Shown: in pieces, positions 42,856 to 51,175 of the stretch
Position numbering within the stretch: the stretch's first letter is position 1
Layout: the number at the start of each line of letters is the position of its first letter
Assembly: GCA_965228905.1 (NCBI GenBank)
Contig: CBDDII010000003.1
Span: 2,294,001 to 2,358,000, forward strand
Reading direction: 5' to 3'
Source: CALKXV01 sp965228905
Lineage (GTDB): Bacteria > Pseudomonadota > Alphaproteobacteria > Rhodobacterales > Rhodobacteraceae
Length of the DNA stretch: 64,000 bases
Translations under genes and position numbers: made by a program
The notes under the pieces: generated by a model
What the model saw: only the letters and a program-made list of their open reading frames with translations
What the model was told of the DNA's origin: nothing
The model's database searches: none

Positions 42856-43572
42856 ATGCGCGTACTTTTGGTTGAAGATGATCCCACGACGTCACGCAGT
42901 ATCGAATTGATGCTGACCCATGCGAATCTGAACGTCTACGCAACCGACATGGGTGAAGAAGGGGTCGATCTGGCCAAACTTTATGATTACGACCTGATTC
43001 TTCTTGATCTGGACCTGCCGGATATGGACGGTCACGAGGTTTTGCGCCAGTTGCGCCTGTCAAGGGTGGACACCCCGATCCTGATCCTCACGGGTTCGGA
43101 CGATACGGAAAGCAAGATCAAGGGGTTCGGTTTCGGCGCGGACGATTATCTGACCAAACCGTTCCATCGGGAAGAACTGGTGGCGCGTATCCACGCGATC
43201 ATCCGCCGCTCGAAGGGCCATGCGCAATCGGTTATTCATACAGGCAAGGTTTCCGTCAATCTCGACGCCAAAACGGTCGAGGTGGATGGAAAAACGGTGC
43301 ATCTGACGGGCAAGGAATACCAGATGCTCGAACTTCTATCGCTCAGAAAAGGCACGACCCTGACGAAAGAAATGTTCCTCAATCACCTCTACGGCGGCAT
43401 GGACGAACCGGAGTTGAAGATCATCGACGTCTTCATCTGCAAGCTCAGGAAAAAACTTTCGGTCGCAACAGGTGGTGACAACTACATCGAAACCGTCTGG
43501 GGCCGCGGATATGTGCTTCGCGACCCGGAACCGCTTGAAATGCCGGCCGAACCTGTGCGGGCGACGGCTTAA
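42856..43572 (+). CDS. ctrA: Cell-cycle response regulator CtrA
   Basis: 238 residues. Receiver domain with acidic pocket EDD at 7-9, phospho-acceptor Asp51 (LILLDLDLPDMDGHEVL), Thr in ILTGSDD and Lys in LTKPFH, followed by an OmpR-type winged helix with LTGKEYQMLELLSLRKGTTLTKEMFLNHLYGGMDEPELK, the near-invariant CtrA recognition region (shown in part). In Caulobacter it is the master regulator of the cell cycle; in Rhodobacteraceae it mainly controls motility and gene-transfer agents. Its position behind sciP suggests joint control. Confidence 0.97.
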   Translation: MRVLLVEDDPTTSRSIELMLTHANLNVYATDMGEEGVDLAKLYDYDLILLDLDLPDMDGHEVLRQLRLSRVDTPILILTGSDDTESKIKGFGFGADDYLTKPFHREELVARIHAIIRRSKGHAQSVIHTGKVSVNLDAKTVEVDGKTVHLTGKEYQMLELLSLRKGTTLTKEMFLNHLYGGMDEPELKIIDVFICKLRKKLSVATGGDNYIETVWGRGYVLRDPEPLEMPAEPVRATA

Positions 43573-43607
43573 GACCGAAGAAATGTTCTCCCTCCTTCGG
43601 AAAGGAA

Positions 43608-43637
43608 GGCCGCCGGGAAACCGGCGGTCTTTCTTTT
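43608..43637 (+). terminator. Intrinsic terminator of ctrA
   Basis: Stem GGCCGCCGG/CCGGCGGTC (one G-T) with a GAAA tetraloop (43617-43620), followed by TCTTTCTTTT. The flanking AAAGGAA/TTTCTTT can extend the stem. It is 36 bases after the ctrA stop. Confidence 0.75.
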
Positions 43638-43728
43638 GGGGGGAACCCGGCTGAGCGGCATCCTTTGACTGGACGCCAGCGGGGCCGGGGCCTATCCATA
43701 TTGCCGAAGAAAGGCAAAGGGTCGGGCC

Positions 43729-45873
43729 ATGAAAGATGTCGCGTTGCTGACTCCGGACGAAGCGAAAGCGGAACTCCAACATCTTGCGAAAATCCTGGGG
43801 GATGCGAACAAGGCCTATCACGGAGAAGACGCGCCTGAAATATCGGACGCTGACTATGACGCGTTGAAGATGCGCAACACCGAGATCGAGTTGGCCTTTC
43901 CCGAATTGAAACGCGTAGATTCCCCGTCGGACCAGGTCGGCGCGGCGCCCACATCGGGTTTTCAGAAAATCACCCACGCCGTGCGGATGCTGTCACTTGG
44001 CAACGCATTCGACGATGATGATATTCATGAATTCGACCGCAGTATCCGAAAATACCTCGGGTTTGGCGCTGACGCGCCACTGGCCTATACCGCCGAACCC
44101 AAAATCGACGGTCTGTCCCTGTCCCTGCGTTATGAAAAGGGTGAATTGATCCATGCCGCAACCCGCGGTGACGGCACGACCGGGGAAAACGTCACCGCCA
44201 ATGCGCGCACAATCGACGACGTGCCGACGAAACTGTCCTCAGCCCCCGACGTGCTTGAGGTGCGCGGCGAGGTCTACATGAGTCACGCGGATTTCGAGGC
44301 TCTAAACGCGCGGCAGGCCGAAGCAAACGAAAAGGTCTTTGCAAACCCCAGGAACGCCGCCGCCGGATCCCTGCGACAGTTGGATGCAACGATAACCGCC
44401 GCACGCCCCTTGAAATTCTTTGCCTATGCCTGGGGCGACCTCATCGCGCCACTGTCCGAAACTCAGTCCGGCGCAATCTCCCGGCTGGCGGAATTGGGGT
44501 TTCAAACCAACCCCTTGACCGCGCTTTGCGACGGCCCCGACCAGATGATCGCCCACTATCGGAAAATCGAAGAACAGCGCGCAACGCTCGGCTATGACAT
44601 CGATGGCGTCGTTTACAAGGTGGACGATCTGTCCTTGCAACAGCGTCTGGGCTTTCGCTCGACCACGCCAAGATGGGCCATCGCCCACAAGTTTCCCGCC
44701 GAACTGGCCTGGACCCGGCTTGAAGCGATCGACATCCAGGTCGGTCGCACCGGCGCGCTTTCCCCCGTCGCCCGCCTGCATCCCGTCACCGTCGGCGGCG
44801 TCGTCGTCTCCAACGCCACGCTGCACAACGAAGATTATATCGCGGGCCGCGACGCACAAGGCGGAGAGATCCGGGGCGGCAAGGACATCCGCATCGGCGA
44901 CTGGGTCCAGGTTTATCGCGCGGGCGACGTGATCCCCAAGGTCGCGGATGTGGATCTGTCGAAACGACCGCGTGATGCGCGACCCTATGTTTTCCCGGTC
45001 GTTTGCCCAAGGTGCGGCTCTGACGCGGTGCGCGAAGAAGGCGACGCGGTACGGCGATGCACGGGCGGATTGATCTGCCCCGCGCAAGCAGTCGAGAAGT
45101 TGAAGCACTTCGTCTCGCGCGGGGCCTTCGACATCGAAGGGCTGGGCGCGAAACAGGTCGAGCAATTCTACGAGGATGAATGGATCAGGGAACCCGCCGA
45201 CATCTTCAAACTGCGCGAGCGCTTCGGCGCGGGCCTGCAACAGTTGAAAAACCGCGAAGGCTGGGGCGAAAAATCGGCCGACAACCTATTCGATGCCATC
45301 GACGAACGCCGCCGCATCGACTTTCACCGCTTCTTGTTCGGCCTCGGCATCCGCCACCTTGGCGAAGCGGCGGCCAAGGATCTGGCCCGCCATTTCGCCG
45401 ATTGGCCTAGCCTTGCTGAAACTGCCGACCGCGCCGCCGGTGAACCTGCAGCCCACGACCCCGGTAAAGAGGCGCTTCAGCAAAGTCCCGCCTGGCAAAG
45501 CTTTCTTCATATCGACGGGATTGGCCGCGCGCTGACGCAATCGCTGGTTACCACGCTTGCGCAGGACCACGAGCGCCAGTCCATCGACGCGCTGGCGGCC
45601 GAGTTGGAAATCATCCCGCCCGAGGCGCAGTCCAGCGACAGCCCGGTCGCCGGGAAAACCGTCGTCTTTACCGGAACGCTTGAGAAGATGACACGGGCCG
45701 AGGCCAAGGCCCGGGCCGAAGCATTGGGCGCAAAGGTATCCGGGTCGGTATCGGCCAAGACCGATCTTCTGGTTGCCGGCCCCGGTGCCGGATCGAAAGC
45801 CACGAAAGCCGCTCAACTCGGCATCGAGACGCTGGACGAGGACGGTTGGCTGGCCTTGATCGGCGACGCATGA
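43729..45873 (+). CDS. ligA: NAD-dependent DNA ligase
   Basis: 714 residues. Adenylation domain with the active-site Lys125 in AEPKIDGLSLSLRYE; ADYDALKMRN (domain Ia) at the N-terminus; OB fold; a four-Cys zinc finger (CPRCGSDAVREEG...CTGGLICPAQ, about residues 425-450); helix-hairpin-helix motifs; and a C-terminal BRCT domain (about 640-714; VAGKTVVFTGTLEKM). Essential ligase for replication and repair. Its stop overlaps recG's start by 4 bases. Confidence 0.97.
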   Translation: MKDVALLTPDEAKAELQHLAKILGDANKAYHGEDAPEISDADYDALKMRNTEIELAFPELKRVDSPSDQVGAAPTSGFQKITHAVRMLSLGNAFDDDDIHEFDRSIRKYLGFGADAPLAYTAEPKIDGLSLSLRYEKGELIHAATRGDGTTGENVTANARTIDDVPTKLSSAPDVLEVRGEVYMSHADFEALNARQAEANEKVFANPRNAAAGSLRQLDATITAARPLKFFAYAWGDLIAPLSETQSGAISRLAELGFQTNPLTALCDGPDQMIAHYRKIEEQRATLGYDIDGVVYKVDDLSLQQRLGFRSTTPRWAIAHKFPAELAWTRLEAIDIQVGRTGALSPVARLHPVTVGGVVVSNATLHNEDYIAGRDAQGGEIRGGKDIRIGDWVQVYRAGDVIPKVADVDLSKRPRDARPYVFPVVCPRCGSDAVREEGDAVRRCTGGLICPAQAVEKLKHFVSRGAFDIEGLGAKQVEQFYEDEWIREPADIFKLRERFGAGLQQLKNREGWGEKSADNLFDAIDERRRIDFHRFLFGLGIRHLGEAAAKDLARHFADWPSLAETADRAAGEPAAHDPGKEALQQSPAWQSFLHIDGIGRALTQSLVTTLAQDHERQSIDALAAELEIIPPEAQSSDSPVAGKTVVFTGTLEKMTRAEAKARAEALGAKVSGSVSAKTDLLVAGPGAGSKATKAAQLGIETLDEDGWLALIGDA

Positions 45874-47960
45874 GCACGCGGCCCGAGGTTCTTTTCCCCC
45901 TTTTCGCCTCGTTAGAGACGCTTCCCGGAGTGGGGGCCAAGACCGCAGCCCATTTCGCCCAGATGCGTATCGAGACACCGCGCGATCTTCTGTTCACCTT
46001 GCCGACTGCGGGCGTCGATCGGCGGATGCGCCCGACAGTCAGGGACGTGACCCCGCCGACTACCGTAACGACCGAGGTTCTGGTTGAGCGGCATCACCCG
46101 AACCGCACCAAGGGGCGCCCTTACCGGATTGACGTCATGGATGCGGAAACCACCTTTCAACTGGTCTTCTTCCACGCTCGCGCCGATTACCTGCAACGCC
46201 AACTGCCGGAAGGCGAACGGCGCATCGTCTCGGGCAAGGTCGAGGTTTTTGACGGGGTTGCTCAGATCGTTCACCCCGATCACATCCTGAAAGTCGGCGA
46301 GGCCGCTGAACTTCCCGCCTTCGAACCGGTCTATCCGCTGACCCAAGGGATCACATTGAAAACCATGACCAAGGCGGCCGCGGCTTGCGTTGCCCGCGCG
46401 CCCGACCTTGCAGAATGGGTAGATATCGGATTGAAAACGCGCGAAAGCTGGCCGGATTGGTTGCCAGCCGTGCAGAAAGCGCATTCTCCCGCAACAACTG
46501 CGGATCTGGCACCGAATGCGCCAGAACGGCAAAGGCTGGCCTATGACGAGATGTTTGCCCATCAGGTGACCCTTTCTTTGGCGCGCTCAAGGCAGCGGCA
46601 ACGCAAGGGGCGGCCATCACTGGCCACCGGCAAGCTTCAGTCAAAGGTTCTCGCGGCGCTGCCGTACAGGCCGACTGGGGCGCAGGAGCGGGCAATCCGG
46701 GAAATTTCCGATGACATGGCTGCGGGTGAACGGATGAACCGTTTGCTTCAGGGCGATGTGGGCGCGGGCAAGACGCTGGTCGCCCTGATGTCGCTTCTGG
46801 TTGCCGTCGAAGCGGGCGGGCAGGGCGTTTTGATGGCCCCGACCGAAATTCTTGCCCGCCAACATTTATCGGGTTTGAAGCCCCTGACCGAAAGTGCGGG
46901 CGTCGTCCTTGAAATCCTGACCGGGCGCGACAAAGGCAGCGAACGGGCGGCGAAACTTTCCGCCCTCGCCTCCGGCGACATCCAAATCCTGGTTGGCACC
47001 CATGCGGTGTTCCAGAAAGACGTCGAATTTCATGATCTTCGACTGGCCATCGTGGACGAACAACACCGGTTCGGCGTGGCGCAACGCATGGAATTGGGGC
47101 GCAAGGGGCGGGCCGCCGACATGCTGGTGATGACGGCCACACCCATTCCGCGCTCGCTCTCCCTTGCGAATTACGGCGATATGGACATCTCGGTCCTGGA
47201 CGAAAAACCGCCCGGACGTACGCCCGTGACCACGGCCCTTGTCACGGCCGATCGCATGGACCAGGTGGTCGACCGGTTGCGCAAGGCGGTTGCCGAAGGG
47301 CGGCAGGCCTATTGGGTTTGCCCGCTGGTTGATGAAAGCGAAAGCATCGAAAAAACAGCTGCCGAAGCCCGGTTCAAGCATCTGCGCGCCGCCTTGGGCG
47401 AGGGCGTCGTGGGTCTTGTCCACGGCCAGATGCCGCCCCGCGAAAAGGACACCGCGATGGCCGATTTCCAGGCGGACAGAACCAAGGTTCTGGTCGCGAC
47501 AACGGTCATCGAGGTCGGCGTGGACGTTCCCAATGCCTCGATCATGGTGATCGAAGGGGCCGAAGGGTTCGGCCTGGCCCAGTTGCACCAGCTGCGCGGT
47601 CGCGTGGGGAGGGGTGCGGCGCAATCGACCTGTCTGTTGATGTATCAGCCGCCCCTGTCCGAAACCGCGCGGCGCCGGCTTGAGATCCTGCGCGAAACCG
47701 AAGACGGGTTCCGCATCGCCGAAGAAGACCTTCAGATGCGCGGGGCAGGCGATGTTCTGGGCACTGCGCAATCGGGTCTGCCGCGTTTCCGGATTGCCGA
47801 TCTGGAGCGTCAGGCCGGGTTGATGGCTATCGCCAAGGACGACGCGCGCGCACTGATCGCGGCTGATCCCGACCTCACATCACCACGCGGGCAGGCGGTG
47901 CGTGTTCTGCTTTGGCTACTGGAGCAGGACAAGGCGATCCAAATGATTTCAGTGGGTTAG
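45870..47960 (+). CDS. recG: ATP-dependent DNA helicase RecG
   Basis: 696 residues. The N-terminal wedge domain (about 1-180) binds branched DNA; Walker A GDVGAGKT is at residues 295-302, DEQH at 396-399, and later motifs TATPIPRSL, VVIEVGVDVPNAS, QLRGRVGRG follow. It regresses stalled forks. ATG 45870 is taken because it overlaps the ligA stop; 8 more codons in frame have no support. The next open frame downstream is the small membrane peptide behind an SOS-like operator. Confidence 0.97.
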   Translation: MSTRPEVLFPLFASLETLPGVGAKTAAHFAQMRIETPRDLLFTLPTAGVDRRMRPTVRDVTPPTTVTTEVLVERHHPNRTKGRPYRIDVMDAETTFQLVFFHARADYLQRQLPEGERRIVSGKVEVFDGVAQIVHPDHILKVGEAAELPAFEPVYPLTQGITLKTMTKAAAACVARAPDLAEWVDIGLKTRESWPDWLPAVQKAHSPATTADLAPNAPERQRLAYDEMFAHQVTLSLARSRQRQRKGRPSLATGKLQSKVLAALPYRPTGAQERAIREISDDMAAGERMNRLLQGDVGAGKTLVALMSLLVAVEAGGQGVLMAPTEILARQHLSGLKPLTESAGVVLEILTGRDKGSERAAKLSALASGDIQILVGTHAVFQKDVEFHDLRLAIVDEQHRFGVAQRMELGRKGRAADMLVMTATPIPRSLSLANYGDMDISVLDEKPPGRTPVTTALVTADRMDQVVDRLRKAVAEGRQAYWVCPLVDESESIEKTAAEARFKHLRAALGEGVVGLVHGQMPPREKDTAMADFQADRTKVLVATTVIEVGVDVPNASIMVIEGAEGFGLAQLHQLRGRVGRGAAQSTCLLMYQPPLSETARRRLEILRETEDGFRIAEEDLQMRGAGDVLGTAQSGLPRFRIADLERQAGLMAIAKDDARALIAADPDLTSPRGQAVRVLLWLLEQDKAIQMISVG

Positions 47961-47967
47961 AACGGAT

Positions 47968-47984
47968 GTGAACATTTTGTTCAC
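47968..47984. promoter_or_regulatory. Palindrome GTGAACA-TTT-TGTTCAC
   Basis: Perfect 7-base arms around TTT, starting 8 bases after the recG stop. It contains GAAC and GTTC but at 5-base spacing, not the 7-base spacing of a LexA box. No T tract follows, so it looks more like a protein-binding site than a terminator. Confidence 0.45.
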
Positions 47985-47988
47985 GAAT

Positions 47989-48003
47989 GTTCTCAAAAAG
48001 TTC
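47989..48003 (+). promoter_or_regulatory. Candidate LexA (SOS) box
   Basis: GTTC-TCAAAAA-GTTC is an exact match to the GTTC-N7-GTTC operator of alphaproteobacterial LexA, with an A/T-rich centre. It directly abuts TTTACA (48004-48009), a probable -35 element; an AACAAT -10-like hexamer lies at 48028-48033. Such a match is expected about twice by chance per window of this size, but its position at the promoter of a short membrane ORF is what counts. Confidence 0.55.
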
Positions 48004-48014
48004 TTTACACACCG

Positions 48015-48028
48015 TCTCAAATTTGAGA
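48015..48028. promoter_or_regulatory. 14-base perfect palindrome at the same promoter
   Basis: TCTCAAATTTGAGA is fully self-complementary and lies between the -35-like and -10-like hexamers. Its right side extends to TTTGAGAAC (48022-48030), the exact complement of GTTCTCAAA (47989-47997) within the LexA-like box. Confidence 0.5.
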
Positions 48029-48089
48029 ACAATCTGGCAACAAAGCAGCCCGCCCGCTGCGCCTGACCCGACAGAAGGACCAGATTGAG

Positions 48090-48209
48090 ATGCAAGAGTT
48101 GAAAGATACCCTAAGCCGCAACGCCGCCACGCTTCCCGGTGATCTCGCCGGCGTGGCCGCCCTTGTCGTGATCTTTTTCACAGGTCTGACGCTTCCGGCC
48201 TTTCTTTGA
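48090..48209 (+). CDS. 39-residue single-span membrane peptide under a LexA-type box (SidA-like architecture)
   Basis: Open frame of 39 codons: a polar N-terminal half (MQELKDTLSRNAATLPGD) and one membrane span (AGVAALVVIFFTGLTL) ending PAFL. AGAAGGA lies 10 bases ahead of the ATG and a strong terminator follows. The promoter region holds a GTTC-N7-GTTC box and palindromes. In Caulobacter the LexA-controlled 29-residue membrane peptide SidA halts division through FtsW/FtsN; the present protein shares size, topology and control but I cannot claim homology. It could also be a constitutive small membrane protein that happens to lie behind recG. Confidence 0.6.
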   Translation: MQELKDTLSRNAATLPGDLAGVAALVVIFFTGLTLPAFL

Positions 48210-48336
48210 AGATTTGAACTGCCTGCGGTCTGGATTCCGGTTGGCGCAACTGTCCCAAATTGATGCGTGACCTGTCCCTCGTCACGGGCCCCGTCCCGGG
48301 CCTATCGACCGGTGCCTTACCAGATACGCCACTTCC

Positions 48337-48371
48337 CCGCCGCCATCCCCGTGATGTGCGGCGGTTTTTTT
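48337..48371 (+). terminator. Intrinsic terminator between the small peptide gene and the chemoreceptor gene
   Basis: CCGCCG (48337-48342) pairs with CGGCGG (48359-48364), followed by seven T (48365-48371). The convergent chemoreceptor's stop codon overlaps the T run. The 48,210-48,336 gap before it shows no gene. Confidence 0.7.
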
Positions 48372-49779
48372 AGATCGTATAGGCCAGACGCAGCCCACCC
48401 CAGGGCCGACCACGCACGACAATCGGGGCGGACAGATCCTTCATCATGCGAAATTCGCCACCGCCCATGTCGCGCCGATAGACCTGCAAAAGGAAGGGTT
48501 TCGTATTCTGACCCGCTTTCAACCCGACCCGATCGTCAAAAATCCGACGGTTTCTGCCATTTGCCGCGTTCCAGACGGGATCAGAGCCATGGGGCTGTGA
48601 AAATTTCCTGTTGTGGGTCGGCAGATAGCCGTTGCGATCCACCGCCGCGCAGAAGACCACCCGGTCGTCGAATTGAAGCGCGGCCTCTTGCACTTCGGGA
48701 AAAAGCCTGTCGATCAGTCCGGTAAAGGGCGCTTGGACTTGCTGGGGATCGCTTCCGGGAATAGGGGTGTAGGTCTCGGAAAAAAGCTCTGCCTCGCCGA
48801 TGTCACCGGCCTCCAATGCCGCTTCCAGCAACCGGCTCAACTCTGCCGCATCGCTTGTCACGCGGTCGATGAACTTGGAGTCCCCCGCCATGCCACCAGC
48901 GGCGACCGTGCCTTGCAGCATCCCTTCGGACAGATCGACAAGCCCGTAGAGCCTGTCGCGTGTTTCCACGATCCGCTGACCCGTATCACTGGCACTTTCG
49001 CCGATCCGCGCGAATGTCGGGCCGAAACCGTCGCCCGCCTCGCGCACCGCGACGGCCTTTGAAACAATCTCGTCAGCGTCGGTTTTCGTCGCCTCGACCT
49101 TGCCTTGAACCTCGCCAAGGACGTTGTCGGTCTGCGTTGCATTCTGACGGACGGAAAGCGCAAGTGCGCCGAACGATTGAGTTTCTTCCGACAGGGTGTC
49201 GATCCAGGACCCGAGGCTGTTCACCTGCGACGAGATACTGGCCGCCGCGTCGCCGGTCTTGCGGGACAAGGCATTCACTTCTTCGGCGACGACCGCAAAG
49301 CCGCGTCCCGCATCACCGGCGCGGGCCGCTTCGATCTTGGCATTGATGGCAAGGATGTTGACCTGGTTTGCAATGCTGCTGACCAGATCGTTGGACTTGT
49401 GCACATCGCTCAGCATGGCGGCAACCTGGCCGACACGCGCCTCAAGTGCCGCAACCCAATCCGACAATCTTGTCGAGGTTTCCATCGTGTCGTGGATCTG
49501 TCGAATGAGGTCTTCGAGCGCGGTTTGCGACGCCTCTGCCCGGGTTTTTACCTCCACCGCCTTTTCCTCGACGCTGCGGTTGGCGTCCAGAAGCGTTTTC
49601 GCGCCGTTCCGCAGAGCGGCAAGCGCGTCGATCTGTGCACGGCTGTCGGCGTCTATTTCATCAAGTATCCCCGAAACCTCGACAATCTCGCCACCAAGCC
49701 GGGTGGCCTGACGCGCCAGTTCGTTCAACTGCGAAGTGTTTTCGTCGTGATCGCCAGGCGCGATCGCAGGCAAGGTCAT
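48370..49779 (-). CDS. Soluble methyl-accepting chemotaxis-type protein
   Basis: 469 residues, no membrane spans. The N-terminal half is a long coiled coil; the signalling hairpin is about residues 110-165 with NDLVSSIANQVNILAINAKIEAARAGDAGRGFAVVAEEVN (the canonical tip, given in part). The C-terminal 130 residues (DRNGYLPTHNRKFSQP, RNRRIFDDRVGL, QVYRRDMGGGEFRMM) resemble a sensor/Cache-like end found on cytosolic receptors. A GGAG box precedes the ATG. No other che genes are near. Probably senses a cytoplasmic signal and feeds a CheA elsewhere. Confidence 0.85.
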   Translation of the reverse strand: MTLPAIAPGDHDENTSQLNELARQATRLGGEIVEVSGILDEIDADSRAQIDALAALRNGAKTLLDANRSVEEKAVEVKTRAEASQTALEDLIRQIHDTMETSTRLSDWVAALEARVGQVAAMLSDVHKSNDLVSSIANQVNILAINAKIEAARAGDAGRGFAVVAEEVNALSRKTGDAAASISSQVNSLGSWIDTLSEETQSFGALALSVRQNATQTDNVLGEVQGKVEATKTDADEIVSKAVAVREAGDGFGPTFARIGESASDTGQRIVETRDRLYGLVDLSEGMLQGTVAAGGMAGDSKFIDRVTSDAAELSRLLEAALEAGDIGEAELFSETYTPIPGSDPQQVQAPFTGLIDRLFPEVQEAALQFDDRVVFCAAVDRNGYLPTHNRKFSQPHGSDPVWNAANGRNRRIFDDRVGLKAGQNTKPFLLQVYRRDMGGGEFRMMKDLSAPIVVRGRPWGGLRLAYTI

Positions 49780-49832
49780 ATCCGGGCTCCAGCACGCTGG
49801 ATGCGGGATAGTCCAAGGGCGTTACGGTTTGC

Positions 49833-50282
49833 TTAAGCGCAGGCCGCGCGTTCGGCTTCGGCGACGGCTTCGGCAGTGGCCTCGAGGGCCAGCATGATCG
49901 AGGCATGGCGATTGCGGAAATCGCGGGCAGGGATCAGCACTTCGTAGCCGTCGAATGGCGCATCTGGAACCGGGCCACCCTCGGTCAACATGGCGCGAAG
50001 CTGGTCTCGGGCGGTCTCGATCTCGGCCCGGCTCCTCCCGATCACCACGGCACCCAACACGGCGGCAGAGGCCTGGCCAAGGGCGCAGGCCTTCACGTCC
50101 TGTCCGTAGCCCGCAATGCGGCCGTCAGACAGCGCCACATCCACCGTCACGGTCGACCCGCACAGGGGCGAGCGTTTACGCACCGTGGCATCCGGGGTGT
50201 CCAGCCTGTCGGTCAACGGAATCTCCGCCGCCAGTTCCAGGATGCGCCCTGAATAGAGTTTGACAAGATCGGTCTCGGCCAT
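49833..50282 (-). CDS. IscU/NifU-type iron-sulfur cluster scaffold
   Basis: 149 residues of the IscU-like fold. Conserved cysteines for cluster binding lie in KRSPLCGSTVTVD and VKACALGQASA, and Asp/Glu patterns match this subgroup (SufU/IscU-like short scaffolds of alphaproteobacteria). It assembles Fe-S clusters for transfer to apoproteins. ATG 50282 begins MAETDLVKLYSGRILE; it is divergent from hisI with a 64-base gap, a common arrangement in Rhodobacteraceae. Confidence 0.85.
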   Translation of the reverse strand: MAETDLVKLYSGRILELAAEIPLTDRLDTPDATVRKRSPLCGSTVTVDVALSDGRIAGYGQDVKACALGQASAAVLGAVVIGRSRAEIETARDQLRAMLTEGGPVPDAPFDGYEVLIPARDFRNRHASIMLALEATAEAVAEAERAACA

Positions 50283-50346
50283 TGCTTTCCTTCTCTGCCC
50301 GTCCCCCCTATCTAGGGTCCGGACCGTCAAAGAAAAGGATTGGCCG

Positions 50347-50703
50347 ATGACCTTCGATCCTGCAACACTGAAATTCAACGACCAGGGGTTGATCCCCGCC
50401 ATCGCGCAGGACGAGGCAACCGGCGAGGTGCTGATGATGGCCTGGATGAATGCCCAGTCGATCAGCCGTACCCTTGCGACGAAACGGGTGACCTACTGGT
50501 CGCGCTCGCGTCAGGCGTTCTGGGTCAAAGGTGAAACCTCGGGGAACACGCAGCAACTCGTGGATTTCAGGCTGGACTGCGACCGCGATTGCCTGTTGTT
50601 GCTGGTTCGTCAAGAAGGTCCGGCCTGTCACACAGGCCGTCGGAGTTGTTTTTACACCGGCGTGCAGAGGGGCGAGGAAGTGGAACTGATGAAGCCGCTT
50701 TGA
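50347..50703 (+). CDS. hisI: Phosphoribosyl-AMP cyclohydrolase
   Basis: 118 residues. Zn/Mg motifs of HisI are present: VLMMAWMNAQSISRTL, TYWSRSRQAFWVKGETSGN, LDCDRDCLLLLV, and GPACHTGRRSCFY with the metal-binding Cys residues. It opens the ring of phosphoribosyl-AMP in histidine synthesis; HisE is separate here. AAGGAT lies 7 bases before ATG 50347; an in-frame extension over the divergent promoter is not credible. Confidence 0.95.
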   Translation: MTFDPATLKFNDQGLIPAIAQDEATGEVLMMAWMNAQSISRTLATKRVTYWSRSRQAFWVKGETSGNTQQLVDFRLDCDRDCLLLLVRQEGPACHTGRRSCFYTGVQRGEEVELMKPL

Positions 50704-50712
50704 GGCGGCCAC

Positions 50713-51051
50713 TCACTCCACCCGGATCATCAGGACCATGGCCAAAAGAGCGCAGGCGACGCCTGCCAATTCGCGAGCGTAGAGCTTTTCATTGAAGAAA
50801 ACGGCGCCGATCGCGCAAAGGGCAAGCAGCGTCAGCATAGAATAGGCGACCCCGGCCTGCGCCAGCGTGACATGCTGCATGGCATAGAACCAGAACAGTG
50901 CCGAGACCGCATAGAGCCCGGCCCCGATCACGACCAGCGTCGAAAGTGTGGAGTGTCCGCCGTCGGCGGCGATTTTCAGCACATAGTCGCCGAAAATGAC
51001 GACAAGCGCGGTGATAAGGGCGAATCCAAATCCGAAAAGAACGTCTGACAT
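50713..51051 (-). CDS. Small multidrug-resistance/EamA-like four-span transporter
   Basis: 112 residues with four hydrophobic segments (about 3-22, 33-55, 60-82, 90-110). The layout and length are those of SMR proteins, though the family's Glu in span 1 is replaced by the LITALVVIFGDYVLKIA stretch. Start region has a weak ribosome site. Convergent with hisI; gluQ is upstream on the same strand, separated by a hairpin. Substrate unknown. Confidence 0.75.
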   Translation of the reverse strand: MSDVLFGFGFALITALVVIFGDYVLKIAADGGHSTLSTLVVIGAGLYAVSALFWFYAMQHVTLAQAGVAYSMLTLLALCAIGAVFFNEKLYARELAGVACALLAMVLMIRVE

Positions 51052-51105
51052 GGTAATATGGCTTTCTTTAAAAAATCTTCGTTGCCCACAAAATCGCAGG
51101 CGAAA

Positions 51106-51123
51106 GGGCCGGAAATTCGGCCC
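51106..51123 (-). terminator. Weak hairpin after gluQ
   Basis: GGGCCG (51106-51111) pairs with CGGCCC (51118-51123) across a 6-base loop; on the minus strand TTTCG follows. It lies 53-70 bases after the gluQ stop and before the SMR-like gene. Confidence 0.4.
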
Positions 51124-51175
51124 CGGGAGATGAATGCGGCCAGTTTATCGCGACGTCGTGGAAAGTCCAGGTGGG

